Below are positions 8,026-15,892 of a DNA stretch of 64,000 bases, piece by piece. Position numbers and translations under genes: made by a program. The notes beneath the pieces were generated by a model. That model was not told where the DNA came from. It ran no database searches and saw only the letters and a program-made list of their open reading frames with translations. Source of the stretch: a virus; the IMG/VR virus record IMGVR_UViG_3300025164_000635, positions 1 to 64,000 of that record. One strand, written 5' to 3'. Each line of letters starts with the position of its first letter. The stretch's first letter is position 1.

Positions 8026-8369
8026 AGAGACCCCCTTCCCGGAAGACACTCCTGGTTCTCCAGTTCATTGTCATGCGGCTTGACGTACTAGGCTATCCGC
8101 CGACCATGCGAGAGCTCATGTCTGAGTTTGGCTGGCACTCGACGAGCGTGGCTCGTCACCATTTGGAAAGACTGAACATGTATGGGCTGATCAAGCTGGA
8201 GCCGGGAAGGGCACGTGGCATTACCGTAGACGGGGAGTGGAAGCCATCCCAACGTATCCTGGAAGTCCTGGAGAGGGAAGGGCTGTGGCCCTGGAACGTT
8301 TCGCCGCGAAACGATGGTGAAGAGGAGAAAGAGAAATGGCCCGAGACAAGAGAAAATGTGTCGGGATGA
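8019..8369 (+). CDS. LexA-like winged-helix regulator without protease domain
   Basis: The product has 116 residues from GTG 8019, behind an AGAGAGGAAG site. Residues 8-70 match the LexA N-terminal DNA-binding domain (LQFIVMRLDVLGYPPTMRELMSEFG, then SVARHHLERLNMYGLIKLEP and RGITV). The S24 autoprotease domain of LexA is absent; the remaining tail is charged. It could act as a repressor using a fixed operator. Its 3' end contains one copy of the CGTTTCGCCGCGAAACG hairpin at 8297-8313, just ahead of the next gene. Confidence 0.75.
   Translation: MVKRPPSRKTLLVLQFIVMRLDVLGYPPTMRELMSEFGWHSTSVARHHLERLNMYGLIKLEPGRARGITVDGEWKPSQRILEVLEREGLWPWNVSPRNDGEEEKEKWPETRENVSG
8297..8313. repeat. Copy 1 of the CGTTTCG-CCG-CGAAACG inverted repeat
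   Basis: A perfect 7-bp stem with a 3-base CCG loop. The same 17 bases occur at 40007-40023 and 58152-58168. This copy lies within coding sequence, 22 bases upstream of the ATG at 8336 and just before its ribosome-binding site. Confidence 0.7.
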
Positions 8370-8593
8370 TCAATGGCGTCCCGCTCTTCCAGGACGACAT
8401 CAACTTCACGCGGAAGAAGATCAGGGACTACCGGGAAGAGGTCAAGCGCTACGCTCGGATGGCAAGGAAGGCTCGCCCTGAGCAGCGTGGCGGCTACATG
8501 GCCCGGGTCAATCGCGCCGAGAGGGACATACAGCGCATGAAGGACTCCCTAGCGATCTTGCGTGCTAGGGTAGGGAAGTGGGACCTGGACTAA
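8336..8593 (+). CDS. Hypothetical basic protein
   Basis: This 85-residue protein starts at ATG 8336 behind GAGGAGAAAGAG and overlaps the LexA-like gene by 34 bases. It is strongly basic and helical, possibly coiled (TRKKIRDYREEVKRYARMARKA). It is the last gene before a terminator-like hairpin. No recognised family. Confidence 0.6.
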   Translation: MARDKRKCVGMINGVPLFQDDINFTRKKIRDYREEVKRYARMARKARPEQRGGYMARVNRAERDIQRMKDSLAILRARVGKWDLD

Positions 8594-8597
8594 AACA

Positions 8598-8636
8598 CAA
8601 CCACCCCCTCACGGCGTCCCGTGAGTGGAGTGGTTG
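8598..8636 (+). terminator. Probable transcription terminator hairpin
   Basis: A long stem with about 13 paired bases (CAACCAC ... TCACGG with CCGTGA ... GTGGTTG) and a CGTC loop follows the stop of the preceding gene at once. The run after it is only weakly T-rich (CTTCCTTGTTTAT). A second imperfect inverted repeat follows at 8639-8670. Confidence 0.55.
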
Positions 8637-8759
8637 CGCCCTTCCTTGTTTATACATGAACCAAGAAGGGATGTCAAGCCCCTCTCTCCAATAGTCTCAA
8701 GCGAGATGCTCAAGAAATTGGTTTAACTCAAGAACACAAGCCCTAGAAGGAGTGGAGGA

Positions 8760-9131
8760 ATGTTCAACAAAGAAAAAGCAGGCAGAATCGCACGTGGTCG
8801 CAGAATTGTCAAAGATCTGGACGATCTGATCCTGATCGTCGAGACCGATACGGCCTTTGGTCCTGATGAGTTCAGGGAGGTGCAACCCTTGATGGACAAT
8901 CTCGTCAAGGCGCGTATGTGTGCCTCCAACATCCTGCTACGCCTGGGCGATCAGACGGCTTTCCAGACTTCACCGACGATCCGAACCTTTGTTGTTCCCG
9001 GTTACGACCCAAATACCGGGGCGACCTGTCCCGATTGCGGGAAGAGAATGTTTCTCGTCCGATCCACGGCTAGTGAAGACGGGTCGAGGATTTTCAGTTG
9101 TACAGCCTGTAATAAGGAGCACATCCTATGA
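8760..9131 (+). CDS. Zinc-ribbon protein of unknown function
   Basis: This 123-residue protein starts at ATG 8760 behind a GGAGTGGAGG site. The N-terminal two thirds is helical. The C-terminus is a CPDCG ... CTACN zinc ribbon of about 35 residues, a usual nucleic-acid or protein interaction module. It is the first gene after the hairpin at 8.6 kb; the 165-base gap before it holds only the terminator and leader. Its stop overlaps the next ATG. Confidence 0.65.
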   Translation: MFNKEKAGRIARGRRIVKDLDDLILIVETDTAFGPDEFREVQPLMDNLVKARMCASNILLRLGDQTAFQTSPTIRTFVVPGYDPNTGATCPDCGKRMFLVRSTASEDGSRIFSCTACNKEHIL

Positions 9132-9241
9132 AGCGCCTCTTACTGATCCTGCTCATCGTCTTCTTGGCTGGTTGTGGGGGCGGTGGGACAGTAGACGACA
9201 GTCCTGTTCCTGCGGGGTCGCAACTTGCCGCCGCCAAGTAG
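9128..9241 (+). CDS. Small lipoprotein
   Basis: The product has 37 residues. Positive residues (MKR), a hydrophobic core (LLLILLIVFL) and the lipobox LAGC give a classic lipoprotein signal; Cys16 would be lipidated. The mature part is only about 22 residues, starting with four glycines. The start overlaps the zinc-ribbon gene (ATGA) and the end overlaps the next gene. Phage lipoproteins of this size act in superinfection exclusion or as outer spanins; which applies here is unknown. Confidence 0.7.
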   Translation: MKRLLLILLIVFLAGCGGGGTVDDSPVPAGSQLAAAK

Positions 9242-10046
9242 ACCCCCCTTACGATACCACGGCGGGAAGTGGCGAATTGCATCCTGGATCATTGAATCCT
9301 TCCCGGATCATGACATCTATGTCGAGCCCTTCGGCGGCGGGATGAGTGTCTTGCTGCAAAAGACACCCTCCCGCCTGGAGGTTTACAACGACCTGGATGG
9401 GGACGTTGTGAACTTCTTCCGGGTACTCCGGGAAGATACGAGCGAGTTGCTGCGTTTGCTGCAGCTCACACCCTTCTCGCGTGCCGAGCTAGATTTGTCC
9501 TATCAGCCCTCTGCCGACCCACTGGAGAGGGCCCGGCGTTTCTACGTCCGGGCCCACCAGTCTTTCTCAGGCCCCTCGGCCCAAGTGCGATCGGGCTGGC
9601 GTTTCCAGAGAGAGAACGATTCTTGGTCAAGTATCGTTTATTTGTGGAGAGATGTCGAGCATCTTGTCGAAACTACGGGCCGCCTGAAGGATGTAGGTCT
9701 GGAGAACGATGAGGCTACGAAAGTCATCCAGCGATACGATACGCCCGATACCCTGTTCTACTGTGATCCTCCTTACCCGGCCGGTGTTCGCAGTGCCCGA
9801 TGGGGGAAAAAGGCATACCAGCACGAGATGACCAGGAAGGATCACATCCTACTGGCCGAGCTCCTGAACGATATTCAGGGCATGGCGATCGTGAGTAGCT
9901 ATCCTTCCCGGCTGTACGATCGGTTGTATGTGGGCTGGTCACTGGTGACTCATCCGGCTCGCTCCAATGGCAACCGAAACATGCTAGAGCAACTATGGAT
10001 TTCTCCAAACACACGGAAGCGGTCAAAACAGCAGCGGCTGTTCTAG
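9225..10046 (+). CDS. DNA adenine methyltransferase, D12 class (Dam type)
   Basis: The product has 273 residues from TTG 9225, which overlaps the lipoprotein end. The N-terminal YHGGKWR (11-17) and VEPFGGG (33-39) form the AdoMet site and DPPY (181-184) is the catalytic motif, in the gamma order of class D12 adenine methyltransferases such as Dam and DpnIIA. The length is typical. No restriction gene is adjacent, so an orphan protective role is likely. Its 3' end overlaps the membrane protein gene by 52 bases. Confidence 0.9.
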   Translation: MPPPSRPPLRYHGGKWRIASWIIESFPDHDIYVEPFGGGMSVLLQKTPSRLEVYNDLDGDVVNFFRVLREDTSELLRLLQLTPFSRAELDLSYQPSADPLERARRFYVRAHQSFSGPSAQVRSGWRFQRENDSWSSIVYLWRDVEHLVETTGRLKDVGLENDEATKVIQRYDTPDTLFYCDPPYPAGVRSARWGKKAYQHEMTRKDHILLAELLNDIQGMAIVSSYPSRLYDRLYVGWSLVTHPARSNGNRNMLEQLWISPNTRKRSKQQRLF

Positions 10047-10852
10047 CTTTCTTGGTTCTCGTCGGGATAGGTGCTCTCATTTCACCTACAGCCATAGACA
10101 TTGACCGGTTCTTCAGGCCGGCAGTCCAGGCCGTTTTTTCGGGTATTGACCCCTACCAGGTCGAGGGTTTCTTCAGTCCACCCTGGCTCATCCCGTTCCT
10201 GACCCCTCTCTTGTTACCGGATAGCCTTGGGCGTGGTCTCTTCCTGGCCCTAACCATCCTGGTGACCGTATGGGCACTTCGATGCCTGGAAGCGGACCTC
10301 CTCCCGGCAGCTCTGTTTCTCACCACGCCCTTTTGGGTGATTGAGATGATGTCCGGGAATGTGGACTGGCTCCCGCTTCTCGGTATCTCTTTGCCATTAC
10401 CCATGGGTCTACCACTGATGCTACTCAAGCCACAGTTTGCCATTGGGGTGATCTTTTTTCGCCTATGGCAGACCTGGAAGGAAGGGCAGGGCAGGGGGGT
10501 TGTCAGGGCTGTATGGCCGACTGTCCTCGTCATGGGTATATCATTTTTGATATATCCCCATTGGTTACAGTCCTTGACAGGCGCTATGTCCCCGGCCGCC
10601 CAGGCTTACGGGCTCAGGTTTTTCCCCTGGAGTGTCCCCATCGGTTTTTTCGCCTTGATTTATTCAGTCCGGGAAGGGCGCATTAAGGCTGCTTATCCGG
10701 TGGGCGTGCTTGTCAGCCCTCATGTGTCACCCTACACTTGGAATGTACTCCTCCTGAGCCTACTCCATAATCGGTTCTACATGATCGTGGCCTGGGCGCT
10801 TTCCTGGCTGTTTTGGATTGGTCTCATCCTAGTCTATGGGGGTGTTCTATGA
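9995..10852 (+). CDS. GT-C type membrane glycosyltransferase, GT87-like
   Basis: This 285-residue protein has about eight predicted membrane segments. The first periplasmic loop has D-I-D (residues 30-32) and GIDPYQ, then PPW, and the middle has LLKPQFAIG. This pattern is typical of polyprenyl-phosphate-dependent mannosyl- or arabinosyltransferases of the GT87 (DUF2029) group, usually about 400 residues long. Here the protein is short. It probably adds a sugar to a cell-surface glycan; in a phage this could alter receptors. It is the last gene before the 10.87-kb terminator. Confidence 0.65.
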   Translation: MDFSKHTEAVKTAAAVLAFLVLVGIGALISPTAIDIDRFFRPAVQAVFSGIDPYQVEGFFSPPWLIPFLTPLLLPDSLGRGLFLALTILVTVWALRCLEADLLPAALFLTTPFWVIEMMSGNVDWLPLLGISLPLPMGLPLMLLKPQFAIGVIFFRLWQTWKEGQGRGVVRAVWPTVLVMGISFLIYPHWLQSLTGAMSPAAQAYGLRFFPWSVPIGFFALIYSVREGRIKAAYPVGVLVSPHVSPYTWNVLLLSLLHNRFYMIVAWALSWLFWIGLILVYGGVL

Positions 10853-10863
10853 GTTCGGTCTGT

Positions 10864-10899
10864 TAAAAAGAGGGTGATCATTCGATCACCCTCTTTTTC
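10864..10899. terminator. Bidirectional Rho-independent terminator
   Basis: A perfect stem (AAAAAGAGGGTGATC and its complement) with a 4-base ATTC loop. It is flanked by A-run and T-run so that it works in both directions. It separates the plus-strand operon ending at 10852 from the minus-strand late operon ending at 10968. Confidence 0.9.
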
Positions 10900-10967
10900 G
10901 CATATGTAAGTAAGCAGGCCGGGCTATCTAGGAGACGGCGGCATAGGGGGACCTGCCGCTGGCGGCA

Positions 10968-11423
10968 TCACCCTTTTGGGCCGGCTGCCCTCGCCTTGGC
11001 TTTGCGTACCGCGCTTGCTTCGGGAGTAATGCTGTGGACACCCTGGTTAGCGATCAGGGCAGCGATGAGTACCGTGACCACCCTGACAGCGCCGGTCGCC
11101 GAGCACTCCACAATCACAAGCCCCAAAACCGGTGTACAAGCCAGGCCGAGTATCCCGACAGAAGCAAGCACCAGAAGGCCGAGCATGATGAGTTGCTTCT
11201 GTTCCCGGTTCAGACCTGCATATCCCACATTGAGGCCCGGGATGTAACTCAGGGCCAGCGAGAGTGCCGTGCCGGCGATGGTTGCCAGGAGCTCTGGTGA
11301 GAGTTCCGGGAGTGGCGGCGGCTCGACTGGTGATTGGAAAGTCATCGGTGAGGCCATGACTCCAGAGGCGACCACACCGAGAAGAGTGACGAGCACAACG
11401 AATAGCAGGATGCGTTTCTTCAT
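10968..11423 (-). CDS. Holin-like membrane protein
   Basis: The product has 151 residues from the ATG at 11423; longer in-frame readings lack a good site. MKKR followed by a hydrophobic stretch to MAS looks like a signal peptide or first membrane helix. Two or three further membrane segments follow (ATIAGTALSLALSYIPGL, QLIMLGLLVLASVGILGLAC, RVVTVLIAALIANQ), with a charged C-terminus. The pattern resembles holin-like proteins of environmental phages. It is last in the late operon. The 107 bases upstream hold only a leader. Confidence 0.6.
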   Translation of the reverse strand: MKKRILLFVVLVTLLGVVASGVMASPMTFQSPVEPPPLPELSPELLATIAGTALSLALSYIPGLNVGYAGLNREQKQLIMLGLLVLASVGILGLACTPVLGLVIVECSATGAVRVVTVLIAALIANQGVHSITPEASAVRKAKARAAGPKG

Positions 11424-11530
11424 GACAGATCTCCATGGGGGTAGGGCGAAACCGTCACCCAGGCGGACGAGAGTTTTGAACGAAATCCTTTTTATGTTTG
11501 ATGCTTGCTTAGCCGTTGATAGTATAAGGA

Positions 11531-11980
11531 TCACCCCCCTCCTTCGTCGGGTAAACTGGGGCCTGTATAGGGAAAAGCGTCCTCCCGGTCGGCATAGGGA
11601 TTGAACTCCGGTTCAAGACTCAGGGCTGGTTGTGGTGTCTCGTGAAGTGCCTGCTCCAGCAATTGGAGGACAGTCTCATCGTCTCCTTCCAGGCTTCTGA
11701 ATGTGATCACTCCCGAGTACTGGGTGTCGAACCAGTTCTGATTGATGGCCGGGGCCGGGAAGGAGCTGGCGAGCACCGCAATCACGGCTCGGCGTCCCAC
11801 GCCGGCATCGTGCGGGTTCCAGGTGAGAAGTGCTTTGTAGTTGCCCCGCACGACTGCCTTCATCACACGCAGCGACAGGCTCAGACTGACACCCGGTCCG
11901 AGAAGAACGGCGATGGGGCTCCCCGGATCTACCCGTGTATCGACGGTACCTCTTTTCTTCATGTGTTTCCTCCGCTTCAT
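11531..11980 (-). CDS. Hypothetical protein with KRGTVDT N-terminus
   Basis: The product has 149 residues from ATG 11980, in an ATGA overlap with the upstream gene; an ATG at 11962 with a GGAGGAAAC site is an alternative. It opens with KKRGTVDT, a heptapeptide also near the N-terminus of the virion protein at 38826-39371. The rest has a beta core and an acidic tail. It may be a small virion or lysis-associated protein; unrecognised. Confidence 0.6.
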   Translation of the reverse strand: MKRRKHMKKRGTVDTRVDPGSPIAVLLGPGVSLSLSLRVMKAVVRGNYKALLTWNPHDAGVGRRAVIAVLASSFPAPAINQNWFDTQYSGVITFRSLEGDDETVLQLLEQALHETPQPALSLEPEFNPYADREDAFPYTGPSLPDEGGG

Positions 11981-12585
11981 GGATTTCCTCTTTTGATGAG
12001 TTCAATCACAACCGAGACGATGCCGGCCACTATACTACTGCCGAGAAGAGTCAGCAAGGCCACTTGGACATTAGCACGTGAGAGAATACGTGTCTTGGTG
12101 ATCTCTGTCTCGTCAGATCGGCCCTTCTGCTTTTCGACTTCTAGCCTGTCCAGCCGAAGTTTCTGGCTATCGACCAGAACCATGATCTCCCCTCTTGTGG
12201 AAGCCTGCCGTTCATCGAAATCGTCCTGAACAGCCGTTAAGGATTGCTGATAGCGAGCAATCCCATCGGCTGCTACCCTTTCGGCTCGTTCGCCCACTCG
12301 GACAGCATTGGTGAGCTGAGCCTCAATCATGGGACGTAGCTCGCCCAGAGATTTGCTGATCGTCTCAACCATTGGAGAGAGCTTTCCTAGTGCCTTCTCG
12401 ACTTCCTCAATTCGATCTCCGTGGCCATTGAACCTCTCAATGTTCTGCTCATTATAGGCACCCAAGCGATCACGTAGGTCATCCAGGCGACGTGCCAGAT
12501 CCAGGATTTGGGCGCCCGTGACTTGGTACTGTGACGTGAGTACCTTGAGCACGTGGCTCAGAGATGCATCGTCAGGTGGCATCAT
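11977..12585 (-). CDS. Coiled-coil membrane-anchored protein
   Basis: The product has 202 residues. Residues about 20-165 are charged heptad-rich coiled coil, and the last 30 residues contain one membrane helix (ALLTLLGSSIVAGIVSVVIELI) before a basic end. It lies between a histidine kinase and a holin-like gene and overlaps both neighbours by ATGA. The layout resembles tail-anchored spanin-like or fusion proteins, but this is unproven. Confidence 0.65.
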   Translation of the reverse strand: MMPPDDASLSHVLKVLTSQYQVTGAQILDLARRLDDLRDRLGAYNEQNIERFNGHGDRIEEVEKALGKLSPMVETISKSLGELRPMIEAQLTNAVRVGERAERVAADGIARYQQSLTAVQDDFDERQASTRGEIMVLVDSQKLRLDRLEVEKQKGRSDETEITKTRILSRANVQVALLTLLGSSIVAGIVSVVIELIKRGNP

Positions 12586-13511
12586 CCCAGGTCTATCTCT
12601 GGAAGCCAGAATGCGAAAACACTTCCCTTTCCCGGCCAGCTTTTGACTTCCAACCGGCCACCGTGAATCTCAATCAAGCCCTTGACAATAGCCAGGCCAA
12701 GGCCGATCCCCTGTTGCTCACGCTTCTCACGGTCGATCTGCTCAAATGGAGTAAAGATGATCTCTATGTACTCCTGTGACAGACCTATACCGGTGTCCAC
12801 GACCTCACACCTTACACCTCGGTCTATCTCGAAGACCGAGATCTGGATCATACCCGCTTCTGTAAACTTGATTGCGTTTCCGAGAAGATGGCTGATGGCC
12901 TGTTCAATCTGCAGGCTGAATGCACAGACAGCGGGCAAATCGCTCGCAATACGAATCAAGAGTTTCAACCCTTTCCTTTCCAGAAGAGTCTGATGCTTTG
13001 GCAGGACATGATCGATAGCCACCTGCCACTCCCGAAATTCTTCTCGGTGTGCGGCATAGGCTAATTTCGCATCGCTGTATAGAATGTCGTTGAGTGATAG
13101 AAACTCATCGATCAACAACATCAATCGATCGATGCCCAGTGAGAGCTTGCCAATAAGCATCTTTCTATCAGAGCCAGTGATAGATGGATCCCGGAGAAGA
13201 TGGACGCCTCCCACCAGGAAGGTAGCGGGGGTGCGAAATTCGTGGTGAAGCATTGTAAGCGTGGATTTTCGTATTCTGTCTCGCTCCTTGCGTACTATGA
13301 TTCCTGATCGCAATCGTATCAGCAGTGTCAGGAAGAACGCGCCGATCGCAAACTGGGTAAGGTTCAGTGCCCACAGGACAAGACTCTCCTGTGCGGCACT
13401 CATGGCATAGATAATTGTTGTAGCTATCGTAAACGGAAGTGCGGCCATAACGAGGAGAGCTATGATAGTCTGGACAACCTGGATCGCACCTTCGTATGAA
13501 TATCTTCTCAT
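12582..13511 (-). CDS. Membrane sensor histidine kinase
   Basis: The product has 309 residues. Two N-terminal membrane helices (about 11-35 and 42-65) are followed by a HisKA dimerisation helix with H-box LHHEFRTP (phospho-acceptor His90). The HATPase_c domain has N-box Asn211 (SHLLGNAIKFT), G1 box DTGIGL (238-243), F-box FTPFEQ and G2 box GIGLGL (267-272). All catalytic elements look intact. It has almost no extracellular sensor loop and no receiver domain. It sits inside the late operon between tail and lysis-type genes, coupled by ATGA to the next gene, with no response regulator in the window. Host signalling kinases are very rare in phage operons. It starts at ATG 13511 behind GGAAGAG. 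Confidence 0.9.
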   Translation of the reverse strand: MRRYSYEGAIQVVQTIIALLVMAALPFTIATTIIYAMSAAQESLVLWALNLTQFAIGAFFLTLLIRLRSGIIVRKERDRIRKSTLTMLHHEFRTPATFLVGGVHLLRDPSITGSDRKMLIGKLSLGIDRLMLLIDEFLSLNDILYSDAKLAYAAHREEFREWQVAIDHVLPKHQTLLERKGLKLLIRIASDLPAVCAFSLQIEQAISHLLGNAIKFTEAGMIQISVFEIDRGVRCEVVDTGIGLSQEYIEIIFTPFEQIDREKREQQGIGLGLAIVKGLIEIHGGRLEVKSWPGKGSVFAFWLPEIDLG

Positions 13512-13530
13512 CTCTTCCTGTCTTCCCGTT

Positions 13531-13737
13531 TCAGCCCATCATTTGAACAGCGGGTCCGTATTTCCGTCCCACGCTTTCCCCTGGCGGAGAGAGTTCTATC
13601 ATGATGAACAACTGTGTCACCTTGCGTAAGGCGGGCTGCTGATACTCAACCTGTGTGAGCAACTGCGTCACCTTACGCAAGGCGGGCTGCTGGTATTCAA
13701 TACTGGCATCGAGCTGAGTGATCCGTCGTGTGCTCAT
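13531..13737 (-). CDS. Small repeat protein, VTQ family, copy A
   Basis: This 68-residue protein starts MSTRRITQ and contains 17-residue repeats of the form Q..VEYQQPALRKVT, then a hydrophobic SPPGE tail. The same N-terminus and unit length recur in the protein at 43743-44072. Short VTQ...VEY repeats occur in other phage genomes near structural genes, where their role is unknown. It may be a small virion component. Confidence 0.7.
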   Translation of the reverse strand: MSTRRITQLDASIEYQQPALRKVTQLLTQVEYQQPALRKVTQLFIMIELSPPGESVGRKYGPAVQMMG

Positions 13738-13738
13738 G

Positions 13739-14725
13739 TCATGCTACTTTGACACCTGCCTGGAGCGCATCCAGACCGCCCTGTGTCCAGGCGGCTGCCG
13801 TGTTAGGGTCGGTCTTGAGATCGTCCCCGACGTAGCGGGCGTAAGACGTTCCGATCGGGCGTGTGGCCGAGAAGGATTCGGTCGCGCCCGACTTGACCCC
13901 AAGCTGAATCCCATCTCCGGCCGCAGTCAGTTCCCTTGCGCGTGCCTCAACCCACAAACGCAAGACAGTTTGGCCGCTTTCCAGCGTATATGTCGTCATG
14001 CCGTACAAATCCTTCTCGGTTGCCGTAGCTGACTCAACGTAGGTCGTGTCGCTGTCAGAGGGGATTTCATCCACGAGAAGGTAATTGTCTACACTATTGC
14101 CGTCATTCCCGACGAGCTGTGATGAGTCTCCGTTACCATTTGGAGTAAGCATGACCACCTTGCCGTCCCCTGGGTAGCCATCATCGACTCCGCCCGCCGT
14201 GTCGTTCAGCGCGAAATCATCTATGCGCCACACACTTGCGCCCGTGTGGAGGATGTAGATGAGATTGAATGTCGTGTCCGCTCCCGGCTTTGTATCGCCA
14301 GAGAACGTGGCGTCCACCGTTCCATCCACTTTCACTTCCAAAACACCTCCAGCGTCAGCGATCTTGATTCTCACCTCGACGAGATACCAAGTATTGAGCT
14401 GGATCGCAACGCTTCCCGTCGCGACCAGAGTTCCCGTGCTCGTGTAAAGCTGAAGATTTCCTGCGGAACTCAGACGCAGGGAGCCAAGCTCAGTGCCGCT
14501 AGCGTACCATCTCATTATTACCTGGGCTGCGATCCCGGTTGCAAAAAGCCCAAGGCGGACGTAGCCCTCGGAGATCGCCGATATACTCTTTTGTGCAGCA
14601 GTACCACCTGACTGCCAGCATCGTGATCCGCTCCGGGGCGTTGTCGTCGAGACACTCCCATTCCCGGCGACGCCCCAGAATAATGTGTCTCCTGCCTCAA
14701 AGCCTTCTGTGAAAATGCGCGTCAT
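13739..14725 (-). CDS. Tail fibre or minor tail protein with LamG-like domain
   Basis: The product has 328 residues from ATG 14725 with an AGGAGG site. The N-terminal 170 residues (ESFEAGD-type opening FTEGFEAGDTLFW, then YVRLGLFA, RWYASG, WYLVEVRIKI and WRIDDFAL) match concanavalin-like jelly-roll domains of phage tail proteins. The C-terminal half is a second beta domain, and the end (AAWTQGGLDALQAGVKV) is typical of environmental phage minor tail proteins. It probably binds the host surface. Confidence 0.7.
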   Translation of the reverse strand: MTRIFTEGFEAGDTLFWGVAGNGSVSTTTPRSGSRCWQSGGTAAQKSISAISEGYVRLGLFATGIAAQVIMRWYASGTELGSLRLSSAGNLQLYTSTGTLVATGSVAIQLNTWYLVEVRIKIADAGGVLEVKVDGTVDATFSGDTKPGADTTFNLIYILHTGASVWRIDDFALNDTAGGVDDGYPGDGKVVMLTPNGNGDSSQLVGNDGNSVDNYLLVDEIPSDSDTTYVESATATEKDLYGMTTYTLESGQTVLRLWVEARARELTAAGDGIQLGVKSGATESFSATRPIGTSYARYVGDDLKTDPNTAAAWTQGGLDALQAGVKVA

Positions 14726-14735
14726 GACAAGCCTC

Positions 14736-15890
14736 CTAGCTATAGATAACATGCACAGTCAGGTCTGAGCCTGCCGTGCTCGAGCCGATTTGATCGACAT
14801 CCACCGTCAGGTAGTCTCCATCTGCCCAGGAAGGTACCTCGATGGTCGTGCTCTCACCCTCATTCGCAGCCGCAGCAATCTGCGGCCGGTTCGATTGAGT
14901 CGTGAAAACAGTCACTCCGTTCTTATGAACGTCCACGATGATTGCAGCCCCCACAGGAGCTGTATCTACGGCCAACTTGACCTTGCTGATAGTCAGCGTT
15001 CGCCCCGTCTCGTTGTAGAAGCGCAACTTCCCGGTTGTGACGACAAGCACTCCTTCGATTGAAGACAGGAGTTGCGAGTTGAGTTTCGGTAGGTTACCGA
15101 TTTGCACTCGCTTTTTCGCGTTTGAGGCGGCGCTATCTTCAATGAGGAACAGATCCGCCGCAACCGGTGTTGTCTTCTCGGTGATCGCGGCAATCTCGCC
15201 CGCAGTGTCATCGTGAATGGCTGCTGCGTCTGTACCTCCGGGAAGGTTACCGATCTGCACTCGTTTCTTGGCGTTTGAGGCGGCGCTGTCCTCAATGAGT
15301 AACAAGTCTCCTGAAACGGGAGATGCCTTCTCGGTAATCGCGGCGATCTCACCGGCCGCGTCGTCATGGATGGCGGTTGTATCCGAGCCTCCACCGCCCG
15401 AAAATTGTGTGAATGAGAGAGCCGTTGTACCCAATGTGATAGGCGCATTAGTCGTCAGGACGAAGCCCTGATCACCATTGACTGTGCCTTCCTCGACGAA
15501 CACAAACATTCCAGGCGTAACTTCGGCGCTGGTATTGGCATCGATCGCCCGACTCCATGCTCCAGACGCAGCCACATAGATACCATTCTCTGCGCCTGCG
15601 CTTTGATCTTTGACCAGCACCCGATCCACGGCTACCACGGAAACACCATCAATTGTCTGCTCACCGGACAGTGTGATGTTAGCTGTCGTCGCGGCCCGCA
15701 CGGAGTCTTTTACGTCGGCCAATGAGAATGAGCCGGGTGCCGGCTCGCAGTCCTCCCAGGAAGAGCCGGTATCGCGCTGCCATTTCTCGTTTGTCGTATC
15801 GTAGAAAATCCGCCCTGGCGTGCCTGCCGCAGGCCGGTTCGCCGCCGTATCACGCAAGATGAGATCTTCCAGGTTGGCTGAGGTGGGCAT
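14736..15890 (-). CDS. Tail fibre protein with internal repeat
   Basis: The product has 384 residues. The N-terminus (NRPAAGTPGRIFYDTTNEKWQ) is a common phage fibre opening. Residues about 165-270 hold two copies of a roughly 48-residue unit (AGEIAAITEK, LIEDSAASNAKKRVQIGNLP). The C-terminal domain is beta-rich. It lies between two other adhesin-type genes and is probably part of the tail-tip fibre assembly. Confidence 0.75.
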   Translation of the reverse strand: MPTSANLEDLILRDTAANRPAAGTPGRIFYDTTNEKWQRDTGSSWEDCEPAPGSFSLADVKDSVRAATTANITLSGEQTIDGVSVVAVDRVLVKDQSAGAENGIYVAASGAWSRAIDANTSAEVTPGMFVFVEEGTVNGDQGFVLTTNAPITLGTTALSFTQFSGGGGSDTTAIHDDAAGEIAAITEKASPVSGDLLLIEDSAASNAKKRVQIGNLPGGTDAAAIHDDTAGEIAAITEKTTPVAADLFLIEDSAASNAKKRVQIGNLPKLNSQLLSSIEGVLVVTTGKLRFYNETGRTLTISKVKLAVDTAPVGAAIIVDVHKNGVTVFTTQSNRPQIAAAANEGESTTIEVPSWADGDYLTVDVDQIGSSTAGSDLTVHVIYS

Positions 15891-15892
15891 AG

